Shown: positions 44,966-57,289 of the stretch, one piece after another | Layout of the letters: each line of letters starts with the position of its first letter | How positions within the stretch are numbered: the first letter of the stretch is position 1 | DNA from: Cornus controversa | Taxonomy: Eukaryota; Streptophyta; Magnoliopsida; Cornales; Cornaceae | DNA length: 64,000 bases | Assembly (NCBI GenBank): GCA_026545225.1 | Contig: CM048853.1 | Span: 45,586,755 to 45,650,754 of the forward strand | Reading direction: 5' to 3' | Notes under the pieces: model-generated | Seen by the model: the letters and a program-made list of their open reading frames with translations, nothing else | Database searches by the model: none | Told to the model about the DNA's origin: nothing | Position numbers and translations under genes: made by a program

Positions 44966-45657
44966 AATTGATATTAGAGAGTATTTTTTCTCACTGCTCA
45001 GAAATTCGAAGTGCTTGAAATTTGGTTTTGAGCATACTAGAGGGTAGATCTCACCGATACGAGTCCAACGGAACAAACCGGAGGTCAAACGGAGGTCAAA
45101 AGAACCCTCACGTGCCACCAGAAGAAGAAGCGTGAGTTACACGCGCCCTCACACGCTGGAAGCCTTACCGAAGCGTGTTGTTCACACTCTCCACACACTT
45201 CACTCTCGCCCAAGGAAGACGACGAGTGGCACCCATATGCCCACTCACCCTCGCGCGCCCGTTTCCATTACTGATCTAACTCAGCGAGTCTGGATTGAGT
45301 CGACCCGCTAACTAAGTGTTGACTGACTCGCCACATCAGCACCAACTCAGCCGCCACGTGGCTGAACTTTTTAAAAATTACAATTTAGCCCCGGTTCTTT
45401 CTGCAAACTACAATTCTACCCTCAGTTTTCTGAGAATTGCAATTCTATCCCTGAACTTTGTGATAAATGCAAGTCAACCCCTAAAGTTCTAATTAATTGC
45501 AATTCAACCCCCAAATTTTCCAAAAATTGCAATTCAGCCCTTAAAGTTTTTAAAAATTACAATTCAGCCCCCAATTTTTTTAGAAATTACAAGTTAGCCC
45601 CTGAACCTTTTGAAAATTACAATTAAAGTTTCTATTTATCGTATTCGAGCCCCTCAT

Positions 45658-48600
45658 ATGGCTGAAATAGGAGATTCCGATTCTAGAAGCACCAGTGAAC
45701 CATCCATAAGTAACTATATTCGGAGAACCATGTTGTCAAATGCAAAGTTTGAGGTGGAGAAATTCGACGGCACCAATAACTTTGGCATGTGGCAATGTGA
45801 AGTTCTGGATTTATTGTTTCAAGAAGGGTCTCATATTGCCTTGGATGTCAAGCCCAAGGATTTTTTTGATGAAGACTGGAATTTCGTGAACCGTCAAGCT
45901 TGTGGCACAATCCGTTTGTGCTTAGCTAAGGACCAGAAGTACTTTGTCATGAAGGAGACTATGGCAGAGAGTCTTTGGAAGAAACTGGAGGACAAGTACA
46001 TGACGAAAAATGTAGAGAACCAGTTTTACCTGAAAAATAAGATCTTTCGATTCCAGTAGAAAAAAAGTACTTCTATGATTGAGCATTTGGATAATTTCAA
46101 CAAAATTCTTGTTGATTTACAGAATTTAGATATTAATGAAGATAAGGCTCTATTGTTATTAAATTCCTTACCTAAAGACTATGATCATTTAACCACCACT
46201 CTGTTATATGGAAAAGATGAGGTTAAATTCATAAATGTTTCTAACGCTTTGGTGAATAATGAGTATAAAAAAAAAGGATCAACATGATGAGAAGGAATCA
46301 ACATCAGAAATGTTGACTGAAGCCAGAGGCAGGACTAACAATAAAAAATTTGATAGATCCAGATGGCGGGGCAGATCTCGCTCGACGTCAGAAGGAGGAG
46401 ACTTTTTGTCACCAGAAAGGCACTGGAAGAAAGATTATCCGAACAAAGACAAGCCAAAAGTGAATGTTGCAAGAAAAGTAGATGACAATGAGGAATCAGC
46501 TTTTACAGTTTCATCATTAGATAGTCAATCTGATGGGTGGATTATGGATTCTAGATGTTCTTACCATATATGTCCTAACAGGCAGTGGTTCTCAATTTTT
46601 CAAGAGTTTGATGGAGGAGTTGTGCGTATGAGCAACGACAATGCCTGCCAGACAAAAGGTATAGGAACAGTTGGTTTAAAGATGCACGATGGTACAATCA
46701 AATGACTTACGGATGTCCGTTATGTTCTAGATTTGAAGAAGAACCTCATCTCACTGGGGATCTTAGACTCCAGCGGTTACAAGGTGACAATTGAAAATTG
46801 AGTCCTAAAGGTTGTACGTGGTGCATTTCTGGCGATGAAGGGTACTCGAAAGGGAAATTTGTATTTCCTGGATGGGCATATAGTCATAGGGAGAGCAGCC
46901 ATTTCCAGTAGTTCCGAAGATGAGGCATCTGATACTTCCCGATTCTGGCACATGCCCTTAGGGCATGTCGAGGAGAAGGCTTTGCAAGGCTTGATAAAGC
47001 AAGGATTATTGAAGGGTGCCAAGACTGGTAAACTTGATTTCTGCGAATAATGTGTTTTGGGCAAGCAGACAAAAGTCAAATTCAACATTGTAATTCATCA
47101 TACCAAGGCAACACTGGACTATGTTAACACTGACATTTGTGGACCTTCCAAAAATGCTTCAATAAGAGGTAACCATTGGTTTGTGACATTTATTGATGAT
47201 TTCTCTAGATATGTCTTGGTATACACCATGAAACACAAGGATAAAGTCTTGGAAATCTTTCTTAAATGGAAGAAGATGGTTGAGACCCAGACAGGCAGGA
47301 AGCTCAAGAGGCTCATATCAGATAATGACAGCGAATACAAGTCAGATCCCTTCCAAAATGTCTGCCAGAACGAAGGGATAATCAAACATTTTACTGTTCC
47401 AGGCACGCCATAATAGAATGGTGTAGCAGAATGTATGAATCGCACTTTGGTTGAAAAAGTTCGATGTATGTTATCTCAATCCAGATTGTGCAAGGCATTT
47501 TGGGCAGAAACTTTGGTATATGCCTGTCATTTTGTCAACAAACTTCCTGCTGCTGCACTTGATAGGAAAACTCCCAAGGAGGTATGGTCTGGATAACTCG
47601 CTTCAGACTATGATTTGTTGCATGTATTTGGTAGTCTTTCATATTTTTATGTTAATGAATCGAAGTTGGATCCTAGAGCCAAAAAAGCTATTTTTATGGG
47701 CTTTAGTGAAGGAGTTAAGGCATTCAGACTCTAGTGTCATGAGTCAAAAAAAGTTGTCTTGAGCCAAGATGTTACCTTTGACGAATTTGTAATGTTGAAA
47801 TAGACTGCTCCAGAAAAAGAGAATGAGAACCTAAATTCTCTACGGCAAGTGGAGCTTGAGGCTTCAGTAGTTTCAAAAAGGACTATTGAGACAGTCGATT
47901 GTCCTGAAGATGAATCTGATCAGGATGAAATCTCAATTGAGGTGGAAGCACCAGCACCAACTCCAGTGATCGGTCAACAGCCAGATTATATTGCCACTAG
48001 TAGACCGAAAAGATATAATCGAAAACCTACTCGATATACAAACATAGTATCATACGCACTTCCAATGAGAAATGATGATGTCTCGTACACCTACAGAGAA
48101 GCTGTGAAAAGTACATACAGTGTCAAGTAGAAGAAGGCAATAGATGTAGAGATGAACTCACTTCACCAGAATCAGACTTGGAAGTTGGTTCAACTTTCAA
48201 AGGGTAAGAAAGTTATTGGCTGCAAATGGGTCTATACCAAGAAGGAATGTGTTCCTGGCAAAAACAGTATCGAATACAAAACCAGATTGGTGGCAAACGG
48301 TTACGCTCAAAAGGAAGGAATAGACTACAACAAGGTTTTCTCTCCTGTTGTTAAGTATTCGTCTATTCGAATATTATTGGCTTTGGTTGCATAGTTTGAT
48401 CTTGAGTTAGCTCAACTCGACATGACAACTGCATTTCTCCATGGTAATTTAGATGAGGAAATCTAAATGTCTCAGCCAGATGGGTTTAAAGTTTCTGGAC
48501 ATGAGAACTGGGCTTACAAGCTGAACAAGTCACTGTATGGTTTGAAGCAATCACCGCGATAGTGGTATAAGCGGTTTGATTGCTTTATGATGGATCAGAG

Positions 48601-49560
48601 GTACACACACAATCAGTTTAATCATTATGTATACTTTCGTAAACTCCAATATGGTACTTTTGTCTATTTGCTCTTATATGTGGATGATATGCTGATTGCA
48701 TCTAAGAGCAAGGTGGAGATCGACAGACTGAAGACTTAGTTGAGCTCAGAGTTCGAAATGAAGGATCTTGGAAAGGCCAGGAAAATTCTTGGGATAGAAA
48801 TCAAGAGAGACAAAGTGAAAGGCACAGTCAGTTTGACTCAGACTTAGTATTTGAAGCAAGTACTTCAGAGGTTAGGCATTAATGGCAATATTAAACCTGT
48901 AAGTACACCATTGGCTCCACATTTCAAACTGAGTGCACTGATGTCACCATGTTTAGATGAAAAGAAGCAGATGGATCATGTTCCATATGCTAATGCAATT
49001 GGTGCCCTGATGTATACGATGTTATGTACCAGACTCGATATTTCACATGCAGTTAGTATAGTGAGCCGTTACATGGATAATCCTGGTAAAGGTCACTGGC
49101 AAGCAATGAAATGGATTCTACTATACATTCAGGGTATTGTGGACGTTGGTTTGAAGTTCGAGAGAAACAAGACAATTGGTAAACATTTGATATGTTGATT
49201 TAGATTATGCTAGAGATCTTGACAAGCACCGATCTATTACTGGTTATGGGTTCACTATGGCAGGAGGACCAATGAGTTGGAGATCAACATTGCAGTCAAC
49301 CTTGGCTTTGTCTACTACAAATGCAAAATATATAGTTGTAACAGAAGCTTTCAAGGAAGCTATTTGACTTCATGGTTTGATTGAAGACTTGGGAATTGTT
49401 CAGAAAAATATGGAGATTTTCTGCGACAGTCAGAAAACGAATGGGACATTCTTCTTCAGAAGATCAGGACTACATATAATCCTGTAAATATGCTGACAAA
49501 TGTGGTTACAGGGATCAAGTTCCAACATTGCTTGGACTTGATCAACATCTCTCGAGCTCG
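45658..49560 (+). pseudogene. Copia gag-pol remnant with many stops
   Basis: ATG 45658 opens a Gag with MLSNAKFEVEKFDGTNNFG and ACGTIRLCLAKDQKY, broken by TAG at 46057. The Gag zinc knuckle has lost its Cys residues near 46410. The protease motif reads DSRCSYH instead of the usual DSGAS-type. Integrase has VNTDICGP, TFIDDFSRY and LISDNDSEY but ends in two stops (47411-47416). Reverse transcriptase from 48152 keeps one frame to 49198, including [26 protein letters not shown] and LYVDDMLIA, with stops at 48392, 48464, 48560, 48737 and 48845. RNase H continues after a frameshift near 49190 with a TGA at about 49363. A deletion follows its CDSQ motif. No functional protein can be made. Confidence 0.9.
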
Positions 49561-49620
49561 TGGCACCTAAGGGCTTATTGGAGGCAGCGTTGATTAGTGG
49601 ATTCTCGCCAAAGTGGAGAT

Positions 49621-50010
49621 TATTGATTATAGTGGCGAGTCCCTCAAAGGATTCAATGGAGAATTAATGGCACCAAAAGTCACTGAACAGTGATCGGTGC
49701 CATGTGAAGAAAAAATTAGATTGTGGGCTGATTTTTTCACCAAATTTTCACAGTTGTCAGGAGCTTGTCTCTCCCCTCTTTTCCTATTTAATCCCCCCTC
49801 ATCTTTGTGTAAGAGTGTGTAAGTGAAGCAAATACAGAATACAGAAAGAGAGAGTGAGAAAAGAGAAAAAATCTGAGAGTTGCAACTATTTTCCCTAATA
49901 TTGAAATCCGCTGCCTCCGGTGGACATAGGCAATTGCCGAACTACATAAATATTTGTGTATTTGTATGTGATATGTTTTATTATTGAATTTCTGGGCTCC
50001 CGGCATTACA
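49621..50010 (+). repeat. 3' LTR of copia element
   Basis: It starts TATTGATTATAGTGG after the purine-rich AAAGTGGAGAT and ends CCCGGCATTACA, followed by the TCATC duplication. Confidence 0.9.
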
Positions 50011-50015
50011 TCATC

Positions 50016-51245
50016 CTCCAAATTTCTTGGGCAAAATGGCACTTGCACAGAAGATGATCTACTATTTCTGCTTCAATGCCACATCCTTTCGCATAGGTCT
50101 TGATCAGAGATCCTCAATTTCTTGAGGTTGGCTTTCACTAAATTTTTTCATGGAGAGATTGCCATAAGAAAAAATTAGATTTTCCTTTGGACTTTTAACT
50201 TCCAGACATCCTTCCAACTTTGCTTGATGTCCTGGGTATTGCTACAACTCTCCTTTTCACGATGAAATGACACGTCATTTAGGATTTCTTTAGCCGCAAA
50301 AAAAAGCACTTTTCACGGGAAAGATACCATTCTTTGCAAGACTACAAATCTTTTTATCTTTTAGCTCAAATCTTCTCAGAAGAGTTTAAAAATCAACTTA
50401 CAGTCACGAGGACAAAAGATTGAGCATATTACATCAAGCTTCCACTCTCTCTTTCTGTGATCAATCAAATCTCCAACCTTTTCAATACAACCTTCAGATG
50501 AACTCTTTGGAGTTGAAAGTTTATGTTTGCCCGGAAGCCAGGCAATATTCCAACAATTAATGAGATTTCCATCCCCAATACGCCATTTTAATCCAGTTAA
50601 GTTTTGATGACCTCCATAGTCTTGCGAACACTTTTCCAGAACTAGGAACCATTAGATGGGCATTTGGACTCAATAAAGTCACAATTATGGAAGTATCTCT
50701 GTTTAAGTAGTTTCACAAGCAATGAATCATCTTCAGTTTCTAACCTCCAGCCTATTTTAGCAATAAGGGCAACATTGAAAGCTTCAAGGTCTCTCAATCC
50801 CATGCCACCCTCAGATTTTGATTTACACAACTTCTCCCAACTTATCTATTTATTTTTTCTCGATTAGGTTTTCCCACTCCACCACAAGTTGGAAAGCTTG
50901 CTCTTCATCACATTAAGTGTTGAGATTGGTATCTTAAAGCAGTGCATGAAGTCTATTGGGAAGGCTGAGAGGACCGCTTTGATCAGTAGTTCCCTGCCAG
51001 CTTTTGACATCAGCTCTCCTTTCAGCGCCTTTGCTTTAGCAGAGATCTTTTCTGTAATAAAGCTGAATGGTGCACTCAACTCTATCGTAGGCTTGCTTTT
51101 GCCATGTCTAGTTTCAAAGCTAAATGTTTAGAAACCCTTTCTTTGTTTGCATGACATGAAAGAGCTGATAGGCCAATAATTAGGGAAGGAATTTCTTCAA
51201 CCTATTTGCAATTAGCTTTGAAATTTTTTCGTAAATCACATTGCA
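50016..51245 (-). pseudogene. LINE reverse-transcriptase remnant
   Basis: Readable pieces on the minus strand are KISKLIANRLKKFLP near 51210, AKALKGELMSKAGRELLIKA near 51020, PISTLNVMKSKLSNLWWSGK and GGMGLRDLEAFNVALIAKIGW near 50800. These are the post-catalytic region of plant LINE reverse transcriptases. The catalytic DD motif region appears deleted and several frameshifts occur. Confidence 0.75.
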
Positions 51246-51544
51246 CAATGATATAAAATGTAAAATGACTTAAATATCCTTTGATCTTCATATATGATCC
51301 TTTTCACATCAAAATTTTGGCAAACTTGTACATGAACCACGTGACCATAAAAAATAAAAATAAAAAAGGTGGGATTAAACAGGGAAAGAGAAAAGTGGTT
51401 GGCTTATTTATTTATAAGGGCATTGTAAAAAAATTTAAATGAGGGGAAGTCCAGAGAGAATGTGAAGGTAAAAGCACGAAACATGCCTTCTTGGACACAA
51501 AGTAAAGGTAGTGAAGGTGAAAGAGGCATGACCAGTCCCACTTA
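51246..51544. other. Intergenic
   Basis: No feature recognised. Confidence 0.4.
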
Positions 51545-52250
51545 GGGATGACAATGGGGCGGGTATGTCAAAATCCTACCCTGTCCCGTCAAGGAAATAC
51601 TAAATCCATCTCCCGTTAAGAACTCTAACGGGTTTGTGATAAGCATACCACCACCTCCCCATTTCGAGAAAAAAAAAGAATAACAAAATCCTTAAAATCC
51701 TTTGCTTTATTTGCTTTGAATTCGATGTTTAGGCTATATGTACCCAAATAATGATACAACACTCCTACAGTCAAAACCCCAATATATAAGATCAAAGAAA
51801 ATGACACAAACATACATACATATGTAGATGGAGATAGAAACAGTTTTGGTTTTCAAGAATTTTTTTTATTATAGATCTATTATGTACACAAGATAGAGAG
51901 AGTTCTCTTTTAGTCATAAGATAAAGAGAAGAATAGAGCATAACAAGGTAAACTTAGTGGCTGCCATATATCTAGTATACTATATTTATATAAGTAATAT
52001 GATAATAAAAGAAATGGCACACTTCATACAATTATGTCACTATATATATATATATGTATGTATGTATATATGTATGTATGTATGTATATAATCAGGACGG
52101 GACGAGTACTAGGCGGATTTTCATAAAAAAATCATACCCGCCCCTACTCCTATTAGGGGCGAGCCAAATCCCCTCCATTAGGGGTGGAGCGGGGCGGAAA
52201 CCCGCAGGGGCGAAGGAAATTGCAACCCCTCCCACTCCTAACCATGTCCT
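51545..52250. mobile_element. Degenerate hAT-like MITE
   Basis: The left end TAGGGATGACAATGGGGCGG is the usual start of a widespread plant hAT MITE. GC-rich inverted pieces (ATACCCGCCCCTACTCCTAT and GGGGCGGAAACCCGC) occur from 52130. The right end is too decayed to set, and a TA/TATG microsatellite lies at 52041-52090. Confidence 0.45.
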
Positions 52251-52251
52251 T

Positions 52252-52410
52252 ACAGGGGTGCATAATGAACCGAGCAACTGTTTTGGGAGTCCAAGCCCGC
52301 ACAGACCCAAGCCCGCAGACTTTGACTTTTCAACTAGAGGGCCCGAAGACATTTTTAGAATCCCAAATTTGACCGCTTTGGGATGGCGGACTGCGCTATT
52401 AAACTGGCGG
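52252..52410 (+). mobile_element. Left half of a GC-rich hAT MITE
   Basis: GGGGTGCATAATGAACC, then a GCCCGCAGACTTTGACTTTTCAACT segment and GAATCCCAAATTTGACC match the left half of the element at 54497. The right half is absent here; another TIR element begins at 52412. Confidence 0.6.
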
Positions 52411-52411
52411 A

Positions 52412-52973
52412 CCCGTTTGGTAACCGTTTATGTTTAGTGTTTATTGTTTAAGTGTTTATATAAATAGTGTTTATGTTACGCTTAGGTTTATCCATAAACA
52501 TGAGTGTTGTTTGATAACGAAAAAACGTTTGGCTTATTTTAAAAATCATAAAAAGAAAAACATATTTGTTAACTTTAAACTACTTTTTTTTATAAAAAAA
52601 AAAAAAAAATCAACATAATAAACTGCATAAAAAGTCAAGTTTATGCTACAACATATATATACAGCAATAACAGAGCAAGAAATATGCATAAAAAAATAAA
52701 TAATATTGGGTTCCATATATATCTACACAGCAAATGATACTATAAAAGTAGAATGACCCACAACCCATAAGGCCCTAACAAGTATGGGGATGTACACGAT
52801 TTGGTTCTTTACGATTATTGAAAGAACCGGAACCAGAACTGTTCTCAATGGTTCTTTAATTTTGAAATCGGAATAAATGAGTTTAGTTCAATTCGGTTAT
52901 TATAGGAGTTGTATTTAACTTTATAATAGTTATAATAACTTCATTGTTTAAATTTTTTTACATAACAAAATGT

Positions 52974-53014
<41 letters not shown>

Positions 53015-53747
53015 TATATTCAACTGTTCCAATTCCGATTCCAAGACTTAGAACCGAAATCGTAGTGAACGGTTTAGTTCGGTCCAATTTGTATGGAGTG
53101 AGAAGAGGGATTTGAAGGGCATACTTTTTTCTTGAACTTCTTATGTTACTACTTTCTTTTTCATATTTTTTGATTTATATTTTTCTTTCAACACTGAAAA
53201 TGAATGAATGATATGAGTACAAAATACCATTCTTATTTCTTTGACAAGTAGATGGTTGAAACTTCTTTGTTTTTTCCTCAAATAAGGTTTTTGTTTTCTT
53301 TTTTTAGCTTGGGTGCCCCTAAGTAACTATTTCTTATTATCAAGTACATTAGTCATTATTCATATTGTACCTAATATTTTTTTCTCAAGGCAATTGATGT
53401 TCTTTAATTCTGTCCACACTTGATAATTCTAATATTTTTATCGTTGTATCAAACAATAGCCTTTTATAATTTTTTTTTCTTTTCATTTTCTCACTTCTAG
53501 TTTCAATTTTTAATTAAAATAATATAATCACCATTTTAGATAAAAAAAGACAAAAAAAGTTTTTTTTTAATAAAACATAAACAATAAACTTCATTTTGGT
53601 GTTTATGATTTGAAGGCTTAGCTACAGTGTTGTTTTAAAAGCATATTGACAATTTATAAACAAAACAAAAATTATCAAACATGTTTATCGAAAAAATTTA
53701 TTTTGATAAACAATAAACACTAAATATAAACGGTTACCAAACGAGCC
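52412..53747. mobile_element. DNA element with about 40 bp terminal inverted repeats
   Basis: The left end CGTTTGGTAACCGTTTATGT, continuing TTAGTGTTTATTGTTTA, is matched in inverse at 53705-53743 (TAAACAATAAACACTAAATA...GGTTACCAAACG). No duplication was found. A decayed hAT MITE is nested inside. Confidence 0.75.
52785..53095. mobile_element. Decayed second copy of the 34170 hAT MITE family
   Basis: GGTTCTTTACG, GAACCGGAACCAGAACTGTT, GGTTCTTTAATTTTGAAA, a TA-rich core (52975-53012) and GAACCGAAATCGTAGTGAAC follow the same order as in 34170-34790. The ends have lost their TIR and duplication. Confidence 0.7.
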
Positions 53748-54496
53748 TTTGTTTTTTGTTTTTAGGTAAATAGGCCACTTACTTCTTTTTTCTATTTCCA
53801 TTTTTGTAATTTATATTACCTGGCCTTGGCAAGAATCAAGATGTAAGGTAACTTATGTTTTGAAACATTAAGACAGTAACTAAATTTGAAACTCAACTTA
53901 CTGGAAAAATAACTTAACTAATTAATGTTACTCTTACTGATTAACTAACTAATGTTTCTGGCTATTTAGATTGCAACAACTATATTATATAGTTGTAAAT
54001 AGCCCTTGTGCAACGACTATATCAATATGCCTATATAGCTTAATAAAAGAACATATGTCATTAAGGATGTAACTATATCAGTGAGCTTTTTTTTTAACAT
54101 CTATATGTGTGAGCAATGAAACAAAGTTTGCTTAGATAAGTTATAAAGTTATGTACATAATTACTTTATTTCATAAGCAATTCATTTTGTTTAAACAATG
54201 CATGTTTTTGTTATTTACCGAAAAAAAATGCATGTTTTTGTTGAATTTGTAAATTATATATATATTATTTCAATATATATAATTGGGAATTAATATATAT
54301 ATATATATACACACACACACATACACGATATCTAGAACAGTTCCTGAAACTTGATCAAATGCCCATTGGTTTGGACTACTACGGTCATTCAATTCTTTTG
54401 ACTATTTGATGCCAATTTATTTTGTTAATTGATCGGTAAAAAAAAACAAAAAAGAGTACTTATTTATTATAGCTGATCCATCTATATAAGCGCATG
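53748..54496. other. Intergenic
   Basis: No gene. A TA/AC microsatellite lies at about 54290-54325. Confidence 0.4.
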
Positions 54497-55177
54497 TAAG
54501 GGTGAATAACGGCCCGGCCCGACCCGCGGTTGGACTACCGAGGCCCGTCCAAACTCACAGGCTTTTGACTTTTCAACTGGTCGGGCCTGAAAGCATTACG
54601 AGAATCCCAAGCCCGGTCCTTGGGCTTTGGATGGGTGGGTTGCCGGCTTTAACAGGTCTATTATGTTTTTTTTTAAGTGTACAGGTTACAGACCAATGTT
54701 TTTTATTAAGTTGACTGGAAATCTGTTATTGCAATTTACAATCATTGTATATATTATATTCGTAGTTATCAGATATGTAGTTAATTGAATTAGATAATAG
54801 TTGATGATACCTTTGATTGAATTAAATAGTACCAAGTGGAAACATGGTATCAGATTTGTAGTTAGTTGAATTAAATAATAATTAGATACCTTTACTTGAA
54901 TTAAATAGTACCAAGTCAGAGTGTGATTCAACAATACCAGGATATACTCGTATAAGTATATAACTACAATAGATTGGTGGGCGGGCATATTGAAGGGCCT
55001 GTTGGGAATATATCGGTGGGCCGGACTTCGGGCTGGACCGCTGGCCAAGACATGTACCCAAACCCGTGCCATCCTCTTAGAGGGCTGGGCCGGACCAGCC
55101 CTCCAAGGGCTTGGGTCGGGCTAAAGCCCGGTGGGCTCAGGCCGCCCAATGGGTAGCGGGCCATTTTTTCACCCTTA
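54497..55177. mobile_element. hAT-type MITE with GC-rich ends, 681 bp
   Basis: The ends TAAGGGTGAATAACGGCCCG...CACCCTTA are flanked by the perfect 8-bp duplication AGCGCATG (54489-54496 and 55178-55185). GC-rich arms enclose an AT-rich core. No coding sequence. Confidence 0.92.
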
Positions 55178-55382
55178 AGCGCATGGAACAAATTGAGGTT
55201 ATGAAAACAGAATTACAGAAGCTACCTCTATCTATATCAATGAGCTTTGTTAAGCTTTAAGTATGCAACTATAATGTATTATATATATTGTATTTGATTA
55301 TATTTTTCACAATTTCAGTTTTAACTTTGAACATATATATGTGTGTGTGTCTATTTTTTTAGAAAAAAAAGTTAGGCATACA

Positions 55383-55555
55383 GGCCTTGGTGGGCGGGTT
55401 TATGGGCCTGTGGACTTTTGTTGGGCGGACTTATGGGCCGGGCTGCAGGCTGAGATCTATATCCAGGCCTGTCCCATCTACTTATAGGACTGGGCCAGGC
55501 CAAAGCCAGGCAGGCTAAGGCTGTCCCTTGGGCCCAGGCCATTTTTGCACCCTTA
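55383..55555 (+). mobile_element. Right half of the same GC-rich MITE family
   Basis: GGTGGGCGGGTTTATGGGCC through CCAGGCCATTTTTGCACCCTTA resembles the right arm of 54497-55177. No left arm adjoins it. Confidence 0.6.
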
Positions 55556-56975
55556 TTCATGTTCAACAAAAAGCTATGAACCTCGGTTTCTTCGGCCGGG
55601 CCTATAGGGTATACAGAAAAGCAAGGTCCGGAATAGCAACGGACTTGAGTCACTTCTATCCCATCAAGAGACATTCATACTAGGCCGAATGACCTGTATA
55701 ATGTAAACAGTCGCGTGTGACAATAGCCTTTATCGCAAAACCATCTCGACTGGCACACGACGCACGTCCAACCGAGAATCCAAGGATTTCAAATTCTATA
55801 AATAGAAAATCCCTTTGAAGAGATCAAGATCTCTGTACTTGAATACATTTATATTTTATACTTAGTTTTATATAGAGTAATGCTCCTCGTGCTGAGTTGG
55901 CATAAGTCGAATTGACAGAAGGGGATTGGCGGGACCATACTAGACCTTTGTCACTTTTAATACACACTCACAGGATGATCCATTTACTGGTTTTATCTTT
56001 GATAGAGTAAAAAAAATTAAAACTAAAAATCAAGGATCATTAATTTGTACTCTTGTTGAACTTTTCTTAGATTTTGACATGTTTAGTTTTGTTTTAGAAG
56101 TGCAGTACGAAAATTTTCGAATAATGATAGAGTGAATAAAATTTCCTACTCGTCTGTGAGATCTTACAATTATATATATATATATATATAACAAGCTTAT
56201 ATGACATTGGTCCTCTTCAACGCCATATGTTCATTGAGAATGACAAAACTTCGCTTGTTGTACAAAATAAGAAAAAGAACAAGTGAGTCTTCTCTTCGTT
56301 TTTGTACCCAATACAGAGATTGACTTTATATCTATATTATATATGATTATATATGTATATTGCATGTACATAAGAATCTTGAAGTGTACATACATCTGAT
56401 TATACCTGTATGTATTAGCATCCATGTATAACATATTAACATTTAGTGGCATTGATGGTTCAAGTTCTCTTGTACCAGGCAATGAAGTTTATGGTCTTCA
56501 ATTTTGACGAATTATAGTACAATCACACTGTTGATTGTTACTTTTTTTTTTTTAACATTATAACTAATAGAGCACAAACTATTTCAAACAAATTAGGAAT
56601 ATTAGAATAACTTCTATTTTGTTTTAATAATTCGTGGGAGAATTATATTGACATCTCCCATAGTTTGTCATAATTATATTGTGTTGGTCATAACAGGAAG
56701 GAAGAGAGTGTGAGTTGTCCAACTGTAAGATTTTAAGTTATTTTTTTGATGATTTCAGGCGATTTTTTATCTCTACCATGATCTGAAGAAGAAATAATTG
56801 ACTAGACAGTAATTGCATTAAATCGATAATAGAAGAAGAAATAGTTAACTAAATAAAAAAATAAACATTGCTCATCTTCAATTGTAATTTTTTTAAGAAA
56901 ATATTAATATAATAATAATTTAATTTTTTTATTTCATAGTTCATCATTTGAAATAAAAAAAAATATTAATACAAA
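55556..56975. other. Intergenic, possible LTR fragment
   Basis: TTCTATAAATAGAAAATCCC near 55795 is a TATA-like element in an LTR-like setting, but no repeat partner was found. A TA microsatellite lies at 56172-56190. No gene is seen. Confidence 0.35.
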
Positions 56976-56989
56976 AACGAAATAAGTTG

Positions 56990-57175
56990 GTGCAAGTGTT
57001 TTAACTTGCAACAGGAGGTAAGTTGGTGTAAGTGCGGAACTTGCAATAGAAAAGTAAGTTGGTGCAAAATCAGAATTTGCAACAAAAAATAAGTTGGTGT
57101 ATGAGCAGAATTTGCAACAGAGAAATAAGTAGTTGCATAAGCAGAACTTCCAACGGAGTAATAAGTTGGTGCAAT
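56990..57175 (+). repeat. Minisatellite, about 35 bp period, six copies
   Basis: AAGTTGGTGCAAGTG-type units start at 56994, 57020, 57056, 57091, 57126 and 57163. Most are followed by an inverted ACTTGCAAC word. Confidence 0.8.
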
Positions 57176-57289
57176 TTTCTACTGTTCTCTGCTTTTCCAA
57201 ATCTTTATCATCGTAAAGGAGAATTCTAATTACAGAGAATGTGTCATATTACAGGAGAATTCAAAGTACAGAGAAGATCATTACTTGCG

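Larger units (their letters stand above)
44593..50010 (+). mobile_element. Complete but dead Ty1/copia element, Tork/Tnt1-like
   Basis: LTRs at 44593-44965 and 49621-50010 flank a gag-pol remnant. The perfect 5-bp duplication TCATC lies at 44588-44592 and 50011-50015. Motif order protease, integrase, reverse transcriptase, RNase H is copia order. The LTRs have diverged in sequence and length (373 versus 390 bp), and the 3' LTR start has changed from TG to TA. Confidence 0.93.
43772..51245 (-). mobile_element. 5'-truncated LINE, split by a copia element
   Basis: The minus strand carries reverse-transcriptase pieces (51245-50642 and on), an RNase H-like domain (44300-43800), and then a poly-A tail seen as T12 at 43772-43783. 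The copia element occupies 44593-50010. The 5' end and part of the reverse transcriptase are lost. Confidence 0.8.

Noticed and set aside
52054-52437. 127-codon frame with Gly/Pro/Arg-rich product
   Set aside because: It spans a microsatellite and two GC-rich MITE ends.
54502-55191. Open frames in the GC-rich MITE
   Set aside because: GC-rich inverted arms lack stops by composition. The element has TIRs and a duplication but no coding domain.
52252-55555. One large hAT element spanning both half MITEs
   Set aside because: The outer flanks do not share an 8-bp duplication, and the intervening DNA contains independent elements.
56934-57200. 88-codon Cys/Phe-rich minus-strand frame
   Set aside because: It translates the 35-bp minisatellite.
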